64,000 nt of DNA from Exophiala sp. HKRS030 (lineage: Eukaryota; Ascomycota; Eurotiomycetes; Chaetothyriales; Herpotrichiellaceae): positions 3,286,001-3,350,000 of the forward strand of contig JAHWDD010000001.1 of the NCBI GenBank assembly GCA_023897205.1. The letters run 5' to 3'. The translations under genes and the position numbers were made by a program. Every line of letters starts with the position of its first letter. Position 1 is the first letter of the stretch. Below are positions 25,548 to 37,303 of this stretch, in pieces. The notes below the pieces were generated by a model. That model was not told where the DNA came from and searched no databases. It worked only from the letters and a program-made list of their open reading frames with translations.

Positions 25548-27719
25548 GGTCCTGGAAGCATCTTGCAGAGGAGGTTCCGGCGATAGATGTGGTTGAATCA
25601 GATTGGACGTCTGAGAGAAGAGAGGGGACAAGTCTAGCGGGCAAGAAGGGTGACCACCGTCCTCTACCATCAATCACTTTGTCGACGAACAGTAGACCAC
25701 TGTGTCGTGGACCGGACATCGCTAGACATTGTGGATTTTGTTGGTGTTCAAGCGTAGTGAAAGAGACTCGACCAGAGCGAGTTTATGAAATACCACGGTG
25801 GGGCTTTCCTAGGTAGAGAGGCATTAGTCTGAGATGAGCTGAGCAGAGCACTCGTTCATTTATCCGAAGACTCGTCCATCTCGAGCTCGCTAATGGTGAC
25901 CTGTACATATATGTAATAGAAGCCAAAGATCAAGGTTCAAAAGATTACCGCCTGTACACGATTCCACGACGAGTGCGTGGACGTCTCGAGCTTGAATTCG
26001 TTGGTACCCTTGGACCCCGGACGTTGGCGATTTGGACGTTGTTCGCATCTGCCTCAAGTCTTGTGCCATCGCCCTTGAGATTTGACAGGTGGAAGACCTG
26101 CCATCCTCAAGTGAGCCTTTTGGCGCTTCTGGAGTCCGCTTATCACGTGTAGAAGGAGAAACAAACGATCACCAGATATGGCTGAATGAACGAGTTGTGT
26201 GATTGCTGCCGTTTGGGACAGAGGCAGGACTTCAAGACAGATTCTTGACGAGATTCGTCACATTGGACCTTTTGTTCTGCATGGATAATTGCAAGCCGCA
26301 ATTCTCGCATGACGAGCGTTCCGGGATTGATATTCGGCAGAGCCTGAAAACTCTTAAGAGAGGAGTACTCAGTGTCCGAGCTATGAAAGAACCCAGAGTA
26401 TGAAGAATCAAGTGCAACACCTGATCTTTAACGGCAATTTACGACAGAGCCCAACTTTAATTGCCTCTTACGACCTACCGCCTCGGGAATAAGTCTGCAT
26501 TCGGCTCGCAGTTCAGAGCTGCGGTTCTCACTCATTCAATCCCATTGTCTGCCTCAAGTCCATAACACAATTCCATCACTACATTCTTGGACTGAAAAGT
26601 GATTGACAGGGGTCTAAATTTGGAACAGAAGATGTCTGGCTAATCAAACCGCAGGAAAGTTTGAAGGTTGGGAAGTGAAACGATGAGACAGTGGGTAACA
26701 TTTGTGTCTGGTCTAGGTAAGGTATTCGCCGGGTAGGGAGGGAGGCGACAAGTGATTTTGGGTTGGTGAGAATACATGGAGCTGCTCGTTGCCAGGCCGA
26801 TCTGGTGAATAGTGCATTGAGCACTGAGAGCTGATCAGTGACATGTCGCGCGTAATGTCAAGGCGAACCAAAGAAAGCTTTCCAAGATGAATAAAAGAAA
26901 AATCGTCAGCGGGTGAGCGTCAAAGGTGGTATGTTTCATGACAGACAATGAAAGTCAGGGAGAAGATTTGAGGATTGGGAGGATGGTAGCTGTGGGAAGC
27001 GAACTGAGAACTAGCGACGTCAGTAGCAATGAGAGTAAGGCGCAGTCGAACAGGGGATGAAAATGATAACCCTGGGAGTGTCAACTTGAAGAACAGGGCA
27101 GTAGGGAGGGCGACAGGTCGGCACCAAGAAATCCAAGGTACGTTGTATGAATATATTGAGGTAATGCCGGTACCACGCGAAATGAAAGGGTGGCACAAAA
27201 TGAAAGCCAGAGGAAGGGCTTGACAGCAAGTGGTGACCTGGATGACTTGGTGAAGCCGAGACTGTGTGGAAGGTAAAGACCGGTGGGCTCATTAGGCAAC
27301 GTTGATGAGTGGTCATTTGTCCCAAGTGATGGGAGACCAAGATTGTGAAACGGGGGACCGGTGTGATCAGAAGTCGAGCGAAGGAGGGTGGTAGAGATGT
27401 AATAATGACTGCATAAGAAGAGATGTTGGACGATAAGAAGATAGAACCCCACTTGACGTGCGCAGCGACGCCTTACTCTGCAGACTGAGTCCAATTCGCG
27501 TGTGTCGAAAGGTTGAAAGCACAATGGGAGTGCTGTGCGCAGGCAAGTGAGGCTAGAGAATGCTGACATATATGAGAGGAAGAATGGGAGGGGAGGCGAC
27601 GGTGGCTTCTAGGAGGATATGCTTTGTATGGACAGACTCGAGAGCGAGGGAGGATGAGGGAGGGTGATGGAGGATGAGACGACGAGGGACGACGCGTGTA
27701 AAAATGGAGGATGGGAGAT

Positions 27720-27868
27720 AGGAGTCAGGAGAGATCAGGAGAGATCGGGAGAGACGAAGGGTGGAAACGCAGGTTCAGAATGGCGATTGAGTGGAAATGA
27801 GAAAGATTGGAAGAGCAACGAAAGAATGAGGAACAAGAGGAACAGAACAAGAGGAACAGAAGGGAGCG
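27720..27868. repeat. Purine-rich imperfect tandem repeats
   Basis: Repeats of GAGAGATCAG/GAGAGATCGG (27729-27755) are followed by AGAGGAACAGAACA-type units (27835-27862). The strand is nearly all purine. Confidence 0.7.
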
Positions 27869-27992
27869 CAGCCGTTGGTGCAGGTGAGTTGCAGCATTTG
27901 AAGTAATGTATTCTGTAGCTTTGAACAGTGTAGCCACTGCGTGCACTAACTACAAGATACCTAGCACCGAAGTAGCGCCTAGGTGGCACCCG

Positions 27993-28018
27993 GGTAGGTA
28001 GGTAGGTGGGTAGGTGCT
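27993..28018. repeat. (GTAG)n-type microsatellite
   Basis: GTAGGTAGGTAGGTGGGTAG, part of a wider AGGTAGG-rich neighbourhood that recurs at 29395 and 37987. Confidence 0.8.
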
Positions 28019-28253
28019 AGGAGTGCCCAGTTAAGTGCCTTCGTACTTATTAGCGTGACGCCAGAGAGGGTTCAGTCGCGTCCGCATATCGGATTGAGAT
28101 GCAGCTTTTAAATCACGCATCACAAAAGACTCCAAAGACTAGAAACTACTAGTTACATACCTAGGTGGTTGATTGGGCCCAGAATAGGTGCTGGTAAGTG
28201 GGGAGCACCTAGCGAGGACACTGGAGGAGTCATCGTGGACGGCGTTAGTTAGT

Positions 28254-28272
28254 ACTACGGAGTATCCGTAGT
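28254..28272. promoter_or_regulatory. Perfect 8-bp inverted repeat, CGG-N5-CCG
   Basis: ACTACGGA and its exact reverse complement TCCGTAGT flank GTA. It contains one copy of the recurrent TACGGAGTA motif. The opposed CGG triplets could bind a zinc-cluster dimer. No gene start is near; the PHD-SET start is 2.8 kb downstream. Confidence 0.35.
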
Positions 28273-28370
28273 TAAAGCACCATTTCAGTTCGGCGGATCA
28301 AAAGTCTCCAGTCCATGGCCCCCCTCTGCCCATGGACTCATGAACTCATGACACCCTCTGGCCTACAATG

Positions 28371-28392
28371 GTGATAGGTGATAGGTGATAGG
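28371..28392. repeat. GTGATAG tandem repeat (three units)
   Basis: Three head-to-tail copies of the 7-mer GTGATAG. Confidence 0.85.
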
Positions 28393-28842
28393 ACATTCAG
28401 TGAACAAGTCTCAACTCTCTTATCAGGGGCACCTCGACGACTCATGAGTAGTGTGGGAGTCAGATAGGTGATGGTGTGTAGCAGATGTGCCAGAGATGGC
28501 ACATTTCACTTCTAGGCAACAATACCACCACTACCCACCAGCCCTTGGGCTCTGGCCCGTCCAGGCGAGGAGTTCAAGACCCACGCATGCCTGTGTTGCG
28601 CACCTACTCCCTACTCGGATAGGTGCTCGGTAAACTTGTGGCGGATCCAAAGGCCAAGGGTGCCAGCCAAAGTTTGTTCGATCGTTCAAGGTTTTAAGTC
28701 TCGATCCTTGAATGGGCGTGAATGGGTTAGTGGTAAGGAAATGTGTGCTTCGTCTTGGAGGTTTGGAAGTTGCAGCGAATGGTGGGTGAGAGATGGCAAA
28801 TCTTAGGCAGGGTGACCCTCAGTGACCCTCCCAGTTAGAGCC

Positions 28843-28891
28843 CCAGGTGCCAGGTGGGTGCCAGGTGGGTGCCAGGTAGGTGCCAGGTGCC
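28843..28891. repeat. GTGCCAGGTGG minisatellite
   Basis: About four copies of an 11-bp unit GTGCCAGGTGG, the last ones slightly changed. Confidence 0.85.
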
Positions 28892-29171
28892 CTCCAATCT
28901 GTTGCAACTCACAGCCCTGGACCAGTCAGATTTCTGCTCTCCAAAAGCATCAGGCGTCGTTAGCGTTGCGCCCAGAGGGTCGAGGGATCCTCGGGTTTTT
29001 GGTTTGGAGTCGAGCCCTTGCAATCTGCAAGTGGCTGCCTGGTACACTTGGGCCGGTCATGAGTAAAAGCCTAGGCAAGGACGAGCCTCCTTAGCCTAGT
29101 ACCTAAGGCCTAACCTACTAACTAGTTAGGGGAGCTGGACACCTGCTAAGCACCAACTCCCAAGTACCTAC

Positions 29172-29220
29172 GAGCAGGTGAGCAGGTGAGCAGGTGGGCA
29201 GTGAGCAGTGAGCAGTGAGC
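29172..29220. repeat. AGCAGGTG and GCAGTGA tandem repeats
   Basis: Three AGCAGGTG units pass directly into three GCAGTGA units, as if one array evolved from the other. Confidence 0.85.
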
Positions 29221-29542
29221 ACAGACACTTTGCAATAAGAATAATGGTCCAATAGGCAGTAGGCTTTGATCCACCCATGACCATGCCCGTGCCCATGCCC
29301 GTGCCCTACCCTTCCATGCCTTTGTGCCAGTTACAATCAACAATGCACAATTGACAATGGATAATTCCTCCTCGGGCCCCCAATTGACCACTAGTTAGGT
29401 AGGTACCTAGTACTAGGCACCTAGCTAGGTAGTTAGTTGGTTGTATCACACCTACGGAGTAGTCATCCTTGTACCCATACCTGTAGGGAGTTTAGCTCCA
29501 GGAATCCCACCTGACCCAAGTGTCTCTGCTCTCTGTCTCTTT

Positions 29543-29595
29543 GCATTCTGCATTCTGCATTCTGCACTCTGCACACTGCACACTGCACACTGCAC
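29543..29595. repeat. 7-bp minisatellite, CATTCTG changing to CACACTG
   Basis: Three CATTCTG copies, one CACTCTG, then three CACACTG copies in uninterrupted 7-bp phase. It is a clear gradient of unit variants. Confidence 0.9.
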
Positions 29596-29957
29596 CAGGC
29601 TAACAATTCATTTCATCCCTAGGTGCATCCCTTTAAAAGTCTCACCTTTCTGCATGGTGACCACTCGCATTCATCTGATTCGCGCTGCTATTATTCATAC
29701 GCTGCAACAGCATCTGCTAATGTCATCGATCCTTGCATTCACAAGCACATCTTACGACATGCAACTTGTTAGCAACCATCGATACTCAAATTGGGGAGTG
29801 GGTTTGGCTTTTGGGCGAGCCTGTGCGAAACTCGGCCTTGGTGGTAGTAGGGTAGGTACCAAGTCAAGTACCCTTCTAGGCACCTCCTCCTTAGCGTGCC
29901 TACCTAGGTAATCTGCTCTAGGTATGAATGTCCACTGGCAAAAGTCCCCCAAACTAC

Positions 29958-30005
29958 ACGTACCACTACCACGTACCACACCACGTACCACACCACGTAC
30001 GTACC
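29958..30005. repeat. 12-bp CCACGTACCACA tandem repeat
   Basis: Three to four copies of a 12-bp unit containing the palindromic core ACGT. Confidence 0.85.
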
Positions 30006-31042
30006 TCGTAGTCACCCACCAGAGCCCACCACAGTCCCCTCCAGTGCCCAAGTCCTTTCGATGGCTTGGGTGCCTCTGGTGCCTCTGCTGCATCTGGCGC
30101 CTCTCTGCTCCTCTCTTCTTTCTTCCAATCTCTGGTCTTTGGCGTGGCAGAGAGACTGCAACTGCTGCAGCCAGCCAACCAATGACTTCCTTCAACTACG
30201 GAGTAGTGACTTTTGACTCTTTGAACAATAACTCAAGTACGTGACCAGGTAAGTTGATTGATCCCCGACTTGCCTACCCTTTTGGAGCCTCCCTCCCTCC
30301 TCTTTCTTCCCACCCGCCCTTCCTGCTATCGTGTCTCTCTTTAGTCTCTCCAGTCTCTCCAGTCTCTTACCCTCTACCCTCTACCCTCTCTACCCTCGCA
30401 CGCCTCCTCTCTCGACCTTGTCTTGTCCCTCCATCTTCTCGCCATCTCAACCTTCTTTTTCTTCTTCACCATTCTTCCTCATCCAGCAATCAACCACCAT
30501 TGCTCTTTGCCTCTACCTATCCTTGTTCGACACTTGCCACTCTATACTCTCCTTGCCCGAATTTTTCATCTGCAACTCTCCACCCACGCCTGGTTGCCAT
30601 TACTCACACTTCGACTTGCGATTTCTCCTCCCTCGACCTCATCGCGCCTCGATCAACGACTCGACACTTACTCCATCATTTCCTCTCGCGAACCCTCCAA
30701 GATTCTCACGATACATCTTCCTCTCTTTCTTGACACTCGTCTCACTCATATTCCACTACTTTTACCACGCCTTAGCCATCCCTCTTTGTGCACCGCGACT
30801 CCCTCACCCATCACATCCATCTATCGCTAGCTTTACCCCTTCTTCTACGACAGAAGCACATCGAGTTCATTCCAATTACCCTACCGCTCACGCTCTGATC
30901 CCCCATCCACCTCAAATCCTCGTGCGCTGGTGGTTTTTTCTCCCTTCTCTGGCGATGCGCGACATGCGACAAGCACTTGATGATTAGCTTCTACACAACC
31001 TTCCTCCCCTTTCTATCCATGACGAGGTATTCTGTCTAGATT

Positions 31043-33942
31043 ATGACAGAGTCCTCTTTCCTCGCCACGCATCCTGCGCAGAACCATTATCCGGTCACCG
31101 CTGCTCCCTCCCTCGCTTCACCCTTACCCAACGGATCTCTGTCAGACACGAATGCACAGGAAGAGGAGGAATACACAATCAAATGCATCTGTGTCTATGC
31201 CGATGATGACGGAAATACCGTCTATTGCCCCAAGTGCGATACCTGGCAGCATATCGAGTGTTACTATCACGGCAAACGGGTTCCAGACGAACACTTTTGC
31301 CAGGATTGTTTCCCTCGAGATCTTGACGCAAAAAAGGCAACCGAACGACAGAGACGCCATCGGGAAGCACATCTCGACAGCGGTGACCGGAAGGCTAAAC
31401 GGCCTAGCTCCAAAACCCAGAAAAAGAAAACCAAAGATACCCCGTCATTACAGAACACGTAAATGGCTGGCACGCACATGATCGCCATGAGTCGAGAGAT
31501 GGCCCACCCATGAAAAAACCAAAGACGAATCATCGCACCACAGGCTCTATCGTCTCGGTCAATGGCGACTCGAGAAAAAGGGCAGCCTCCACCGTACAGT
31601 CATATCCGAGTCCTTCGAAGTCGCCTCAGGACATGTTCCGCTTCCCCGTCATTCCAACCTACACTTCGGAATTTCTTGAACTCTACGATCGCGACCAGGG
31701 CAATGCTGACGCTGATACCAGCGAACATACCATTCAAGCCACAAACATACTCTCGGCCTGGAGAACAAAGCCATCTCTGATCGTCAACGAGAACGAACAA
31801 CAGCCTGTCAAAGAACGTCCTTTCGTTCGCCCTAGTCAACCGCTCGATCCTACCAAATGGCCCAAGGTGACGATTGAGACCATTCAAAAGACTGACGTTG
31901 AATACGACGGAAGACATCCGACTTGGAGGCTTCTACGCGTTCATCGGCCCGTCAAGAAGGACGAAGTTGTCGGTGAAATTCGAGGTCAGATCAGCATGCT
32001 CGAGGAACACTGTCAGCAAAAGTCGTCCTCTAATCGATGGCAAGAGTTGAGGCATCCTGACCCATTCGTCTTCTTTCATCCACATATGGACCTCTGTATC
32101 GACAGCAGAAAATCAGGCACTTCCTTCCGATACATCAGACGATCTTGCACCCCCAATGTTACGCTCAAGACCTTTATTTCTGACGACGATGAAGCGCATC
32201 ACTGCTTCGTCGCTACCAAGGACATCCCAGCCGGATCCGAGTTGACAACCACTTGGTACCTTGACACGGTCATGCAGGTCCCGGCCGATGATGCCATTCG
32301 TCAGGATTTGCAGGCCCACAGCCGGCGTGTTGATTGGGCTAGCCGTGTTCTGGCCAACTTTGGAGATTGTGCCTGCGAAGCTGGATCGGCATGTCACTTG
32401 GTCAAGGTCGACGGGAGAGTAGCACCAAAATCCTTAGAGTCAGCCCCCAAGGACAAAGGAGTGAAAAGGAAAAAGAACCGAACAAAACCTAACCATTCGC
32501 CGTTTGGTACTGGACAGGCTACCAACAGCCGCGCTGGCAGTGAACCCAAGGCGCAGGACGATGAAGACCAATTCGATCGAAGATCCACCACTGACTCATC
32601 TCACAGTGGGCCTCAAAGCCGCGATATCACCCCTGTCAATGTTGCGGCTCTTGACGCAGATCCCGTTCTGGGTAGCGGGCTGACTGCACGAGAATTGCGC
32701 AAGATTCAAATGGCGGAAAAGGCCTTTGCACAACGCGAGCAGGAAAAGAAGGACCAAAATATCCAAGGCCAACAGCGGAAAAAGAAGAGGCCGAGCGGAG
32801 GGTCGACGTTGAACACCCCCAGCGTCAACACTTCCAAGCAACTCGGACATCAACCAACCTCGAACCCCTCGACCCCGAACGTGGCTCGCCAGAATGACCC
32901 TCTTTCTGCTTCACCACCGCCATCTAAACCTTCCATTCAGCCTCCACCTCTCCATTCAGTGTCGGAGAAGAAATCTCAAACTCCTCCTCCGCGCCCGGTG
33001 TATGTCAGTGTTTCGGTTCAGACAGACCCGGAAGAGCCTGATATTATCATGCCGCCCAGTAAAAGGAGGAAATTTTGTACACCAACGCAGCGATTACTCA
33101 AAAGGCTTTTTGAGGATCGTGCAAAATACAATCAGCAGGCGCCAGAGAAGACCTCGCCGACTACGAAATCTCCTGAGAGCAAGGTAAGAAGCGAATCATC
33201 GACAGAGGATGTGGAGATGCAAGAAGCCCCTCGGGAACATGTCTTGTCGCCGACAACAATCGAGTCACCTGGTTCTAGTTTGAAGGCCTCGAGTCCGATC
33301 AACGTGGGGACAACGACTTACCCATTTCCCTCACAGGCTGCGCACACGTTGACGCCGTACAAGGCACCTGAAGCACCCAGGTTACAATTGTCAGCCTTGC
33401 CCCCAGTGCCACCTTTTAATGCAACCAGTGCGTTGAGTCCAACTACGAGCACGGGTGGGGCAACTCCAGCCTTGACCAGTACAACGGCAACTCAATCCAC
33501 GTTCCCTCTCTCAGCCCATTCTGGTCTTTCCTTGTCTCTTGCCGGACCTGCGGTCACTCCGAGCCCCGCACGCAAGAAGCTTAGCCTGGGGGATTATATG
33601 AGCAGACGTAACCAGGCTTCGACGCCGTCTACGGAGAAGACGCAGACGCTTGGTGGCTTAGGTGGAGGTGAAGCAGACACCTTCAGGGATGGCGAACACG
33701 CACGGTCACCGTCAGGGGCGGCAGACTCATCACCGCTGAACTCAAGGCCCAGCGATGATCTGGTACAGCAAGCGGCAGCTCATGGCGGTCTAAGTGGAAG
33801 CGCAGTTGATGACATATCGACCAAGAGTGAAAACGAAGAACCCGAGTACAGTCCTCCCGGTGCGTCACCTGCTCCTCAGGCGTTATCTGTGCCAGCGACG
33901 GAGATTAAGCCTGAAGAACCAACCAGCCGACTGGAGACTTGA
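31043..33942 (+). CDS. SET3: PHD finger-SET domain regulator, Set3/MLL5 type, with an apparent frameshift
   Basis: Two frames join into one protein of 966 residues: 31043-31443 and from there to 33942. A PHD finger comes first (CICVYADD, CPKCDTWQHIECY, FCQDCF; about residues 48-95). Basic linkers follow, then a SET domain at about 285-415 (WRLLRVHRP, DLCIDSRKSGTSFRYIRRSCTPN, FVATKDIPAGSELTT). A long Pro/Ser-rich, coil-containing tail completes it. This is the Set3 family, the scaffold of a Hos2-type histone deacetylase complex whose PHD reads H3K4 methylation; the SET domain is usually inactive. The frame breaks near the CCCC run at 31440-31443. One extra C gives KDTPVITEHVNGWH and continues smoothly into the conserved KKPK linker. 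No good splice donor offers an alternative. Confidence 0.87.
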
Positions 33943-35313
33943 ACAGAAGCCGGGATATCGTGGGAATGGATTGTTGAAAATGTCTTGTATGATAGGCTCT
34001 GGAAGGAGTTGAATGTGGGTTCAACTTTGTTGTGACGAAGAATTAGAGGAATTGATACCTTCCACAAGGGACTTGCGACGCAATCATGACCATAGGGGAC
34101 TACACGGTTTTGTGGTACATGGGATACTAAAAATGGAAATGTCCAACATGGAACCCAAAAGACCATGGATGGATATGCAACGATGTCGGCGGCGGCGTTT
34201 TGTGTGGTGAGTCGAGTGATATCTGGGTCTTGTTCACTGGTCATCTCCTCTATCTTTTCGATTTTCTTTTTTCGGTGGGAAGGCTATCTCCAGGCAGTCC
34301 TGAGAGCGGTTCTATGTAAATACTATTATTATACGCCTCTGACGGCCTTCAAACAGCATTGAGACTGGAAGATGGCAATGTCACTTTATAAGTTGCCGAT
34401 ATGAGGCTTGAGCAACCCCAGAACAAGAGGAGGTGAAATACAATATAAACACATTACACTCTTGGTCGAGAATGGTACCTAGTATGTATATGATTCAAAG
34501 TAGGCAGGACATTGTTGGTGATATACTCATCGACACTGTGTTTGTCCATATGTCCGACACGAAGGTCACGAGTTTCTATCCCCACTCTGAATCCACATTG
34601 CCACCTGGCCTTTCCACGCTTCTTCTAGATTCACAATAATGATCGTCTCGTGGGTATCTCACGGCTTAGTGGTGTCATTGTCCTCACTCAACTATCCTCA
34701 CAGGTCACTAACGACTAACCAGGTCAAAACCCCTCCCACCGCCCCACGTCCTCCCAAACCCTACCTCCGTTGGCCACCGGGCTTATCATCATTCGGACGC
34801 CCCATAAGACCCAGTCTTCTAGTCTCCATTCTTCCAATTCTTCCACCCAATCGCTCTGATCAAGGAATCTTGATCCAATCGCCCTGAGGAAATGCCCTGA
34901 TTGTCCAATCGCTTTCACCCAAAATGCCCTTTTATGGTCCCTCCCCCTCCCTCCTCTTCTTCCCTGCGACGCCGCGGGGGACCCTGCGTTTCAACAAACG
35001 TCTGCGAGAAACAGTTCTTCCAGAACCCCTCCCTATGACATAGCGAGCCCCAAGAGGGACAAAATAATGACCGAAATTGGCATATCAGATCTTTGTCAAC
35101 AAAAAATATTCCTGGTTCCTTTTTCTTCGATCTATTGATTATTCTTGTCTCCTGTTCTGAAACGCTGTTCTTGACGCACTTTCGTTGTTTGAATTAGGTC
35201 TTTTGCCCGTCTCGAAACGTGGCAAGAACTGCTGTGTCGACGGCAACTTGTCTTACAACAGAATATTTACACACTGAGGCATTGGACGTTGTCACCTTCC
35301 GTCGTCGTCAAAC
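33943..35313. other. Intergenic region and promoter of the pentulose kinase
   Basis: No gene seen. C-rich stretches occur at 34730-34960. Confidence 0.5.
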
Positions 35314-37303
35314 ATGGCACAAATCCCATTCAGTGGGGTCAGAACTCCGGTTCGACAAGGTTCCATCGATGTGAGAAATGATCTGGTTGTTCAGCAGAAC
35401 CATTATATCGGCATTGATGTCGGCACCGGCAGTGCTCGTGCCTGTATCATCAACGAGACTGGTGACATTGTTGGTCTTTCTTCAGAGAACATTGGTTTAT
35501 GGCAGCCACAAACTGGATACTATGTATGGAGATTTCGCCTTCTAATGACTCATCCTTCGAAACCTCTTGCTGATCTCCGCCTGCTACTTGGATAGGAACA
35601 ATCCACAAATGACATCTGGCGTTGTATCTGCAACTCAGTCCACCGAGCCATCGCACAGAACAACATTGATCCCAATTCGATTCGAGGTATCGGTTTTGAC
35701 GCCACTTGCTCCCTCGCAGTGTTTACTCACGACACAGACGAACCTGTTAGTGTGACCGGACCAAACTTTGATTCTGCCGCGAATGATCACAATGTCGTTC
35801 TTTGGCTCGACCATCGTCCTGTCGAGGAGACCAAAAAGATCAATAATACCAAACATAACCTATTACGCTATGTTGGTGGCACCATGAGCATCGAAATGGA
35901 AATCCCAAAGGTTCTTTGGTTGAAGAACAATATGCCCAAAGAGCTGTTTGACCGATGCAAATTTTACGACTTGACAGACGCCCTGGAACATATCGCAACT
36001 GGTAACGAGAAGAGAAGTTTCTGCTCCGTTGTCTGCAAGCAGGGCTATGTCCCTGTTGGTGTTGACGGGAGCGTCAAGGGTTGGCAGGAAGACTTTTTAA
36101 ATGAGATTGGTCTTGGTGATCTCGCCGAGGACAACTTCAAACGCATGGGAGGAGTCAACGGGGTGGTGAGCCTGTTTCTTTCATCTTGTTCCTATCCATT
36201 CCACAATTTGTCGTTCAAATTACATAGACTGACTCTTCTTGGTCTTCTTGCAGAACGGCGAGTATCTTTCCGCAGGAGAACTCGCAGGACATCTCTGCGA
36301 CAAAGCCGCAGCAGACCTCGGACTTCCCGCAGGAATTGCAGTCGGCAGCGGTGTAATAGACGCCTACGCCGGCTGGATCGGTACTGTTGGAGCCAAAGTC
36401 AGCCTCTCAGACGACCAACTCGATTCATCAGCCGCTAAGAATGATCAATCTCAAGCATTCACCCGTCTAGCAGCTGTTGCAGGCACCTCAACATGCCATC
36501 TCGTTCTCTCGCCCGATCCTGTCTTCGTCCCTGGAGTCTGGGGACCATACCGTGACAGCATCCTCCCCAACTTCTGGATGGCCGAAGGTGGCCAGTCGGC
36601 AACAGGAGAACTACTGAAACACGTGCTCGAAACCCATCCAGCATATAACCAGGCCCTATCCATGTCGCAATCCAGCCACAGCAATGTCTACGACTTCCTC
36701 AACCAACACCTTCTGGACATGCAAGAACGCGTGAAGGCACCCAGCGTCAGCTACCTGGGCCGCCATTTCTTCTTCTACGGCGACCTATTCGGCAATCGTT
36801 CTCCCATCGCCGACCCCACCATGTCCGGCTCTGTAGTCGGGTTGTCGAGCGACAAATCCCTCGACGGCCTCGCACTGTACTACTATGGAACGATGGAATT
36901 CATCGCCCTACAAACACACCAGATCATCACAACCATGAACTCAGCCGGCCACAAGATCAGCAGCATCTTCATGTCCGGCTCACAATGCCAGAACGACATC
37001 CTGATGTCCCTGGTCGCCACGGCATGCGACATGCCCGTCCTGATCCCGCGATATGTTCACGCCGCCGTCGTCCATGGTGCAGCCATGCTCGGAGCCAAAG
37101 CCGCAAGTGCAGACGCCCAGGGCAAAACAGAGGATTTGTGGAGCATCATGGACCGCATGAGCAAGCCGGGAAAGATCGTCCGGCCCACGGATAACAAGTC
37201 GGTCAAACCCTTGCTCGAGGTCAAGTACAAGGTCTTCCTAGAACAGTGTGAGAGACAGAGAGAGTTCAGGAGGATGGTTGATACCGTCACAGGAGACGCT
37301 TGA
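35314..37303 (+). CDS. FGGY-family pentulose kinase (probable D-ribulokinase)
   Basis: Three exons, 35314-35523, 35596-36165 and 36254-37303, give 609 residues. The FGGY/actin-like ATPase fold shows IGIDVGTGSARACI (phosphate loop 1), GIGFDATCSLAVF, VVLWLDHRPVEET with the catalytic Asp region, the GSGVIDAYAGWIG loop, and the second nucleotide motif IFMSGSQCQNDILMSL. The family (yeast YDR109C, human FGGY) phosphorylates D-ribulose and related pentuloses with ATP, feeding the pentose phosphate pathway in the cytosol. Length fits the eukaryotic group with its approximately 30-residue N-terminal extension. The exact sugar is inferred from family resemblance. Confidence 0.93.

Larger units (their letters stand above)
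25548..31042. other. 5.5-kb gene-free region, repeat-rich upstream of the PHD-SET gene
   Basis: No frame here looks like a real protein. The longest ones (27081-27569 minus, 30331-30987 plus) lie in strongly purine/pyrimidine-skewed DNA and consist of Ser/Leu/Pro/His strings. From about 27.7 to 30.4 kb the sequence is a mosaic of short tandem repeats. The final 800 bases are CT-rich, as in long fungal 5' leaders. I read it as an extended promoter and leader of the PHD-SET gene. Confidence 0.55.

Noticed and set aside
27081..27569. 162-codon minus-strand frame
   Set aside because: It starts in CT-skewed DNA, has no domain-like pattern, and competes with other frames of similar length.
30331..30987. 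218-codon open frame upstream of the PHD-SET gene
   Set aside because: It is a low-complexity Ser/Leu/Pro/His translation of CT-rich leader DNA, with overlapping similar frames in other phases.
31383..31453. Intron with donor GTGACC and acceptor TTACAG in the PHD-SET gene
   Set aside because: It would restore frame, but the donor is poor and the removed residues read as a natural basic linker. A single lost C at 31440 explains the data better.
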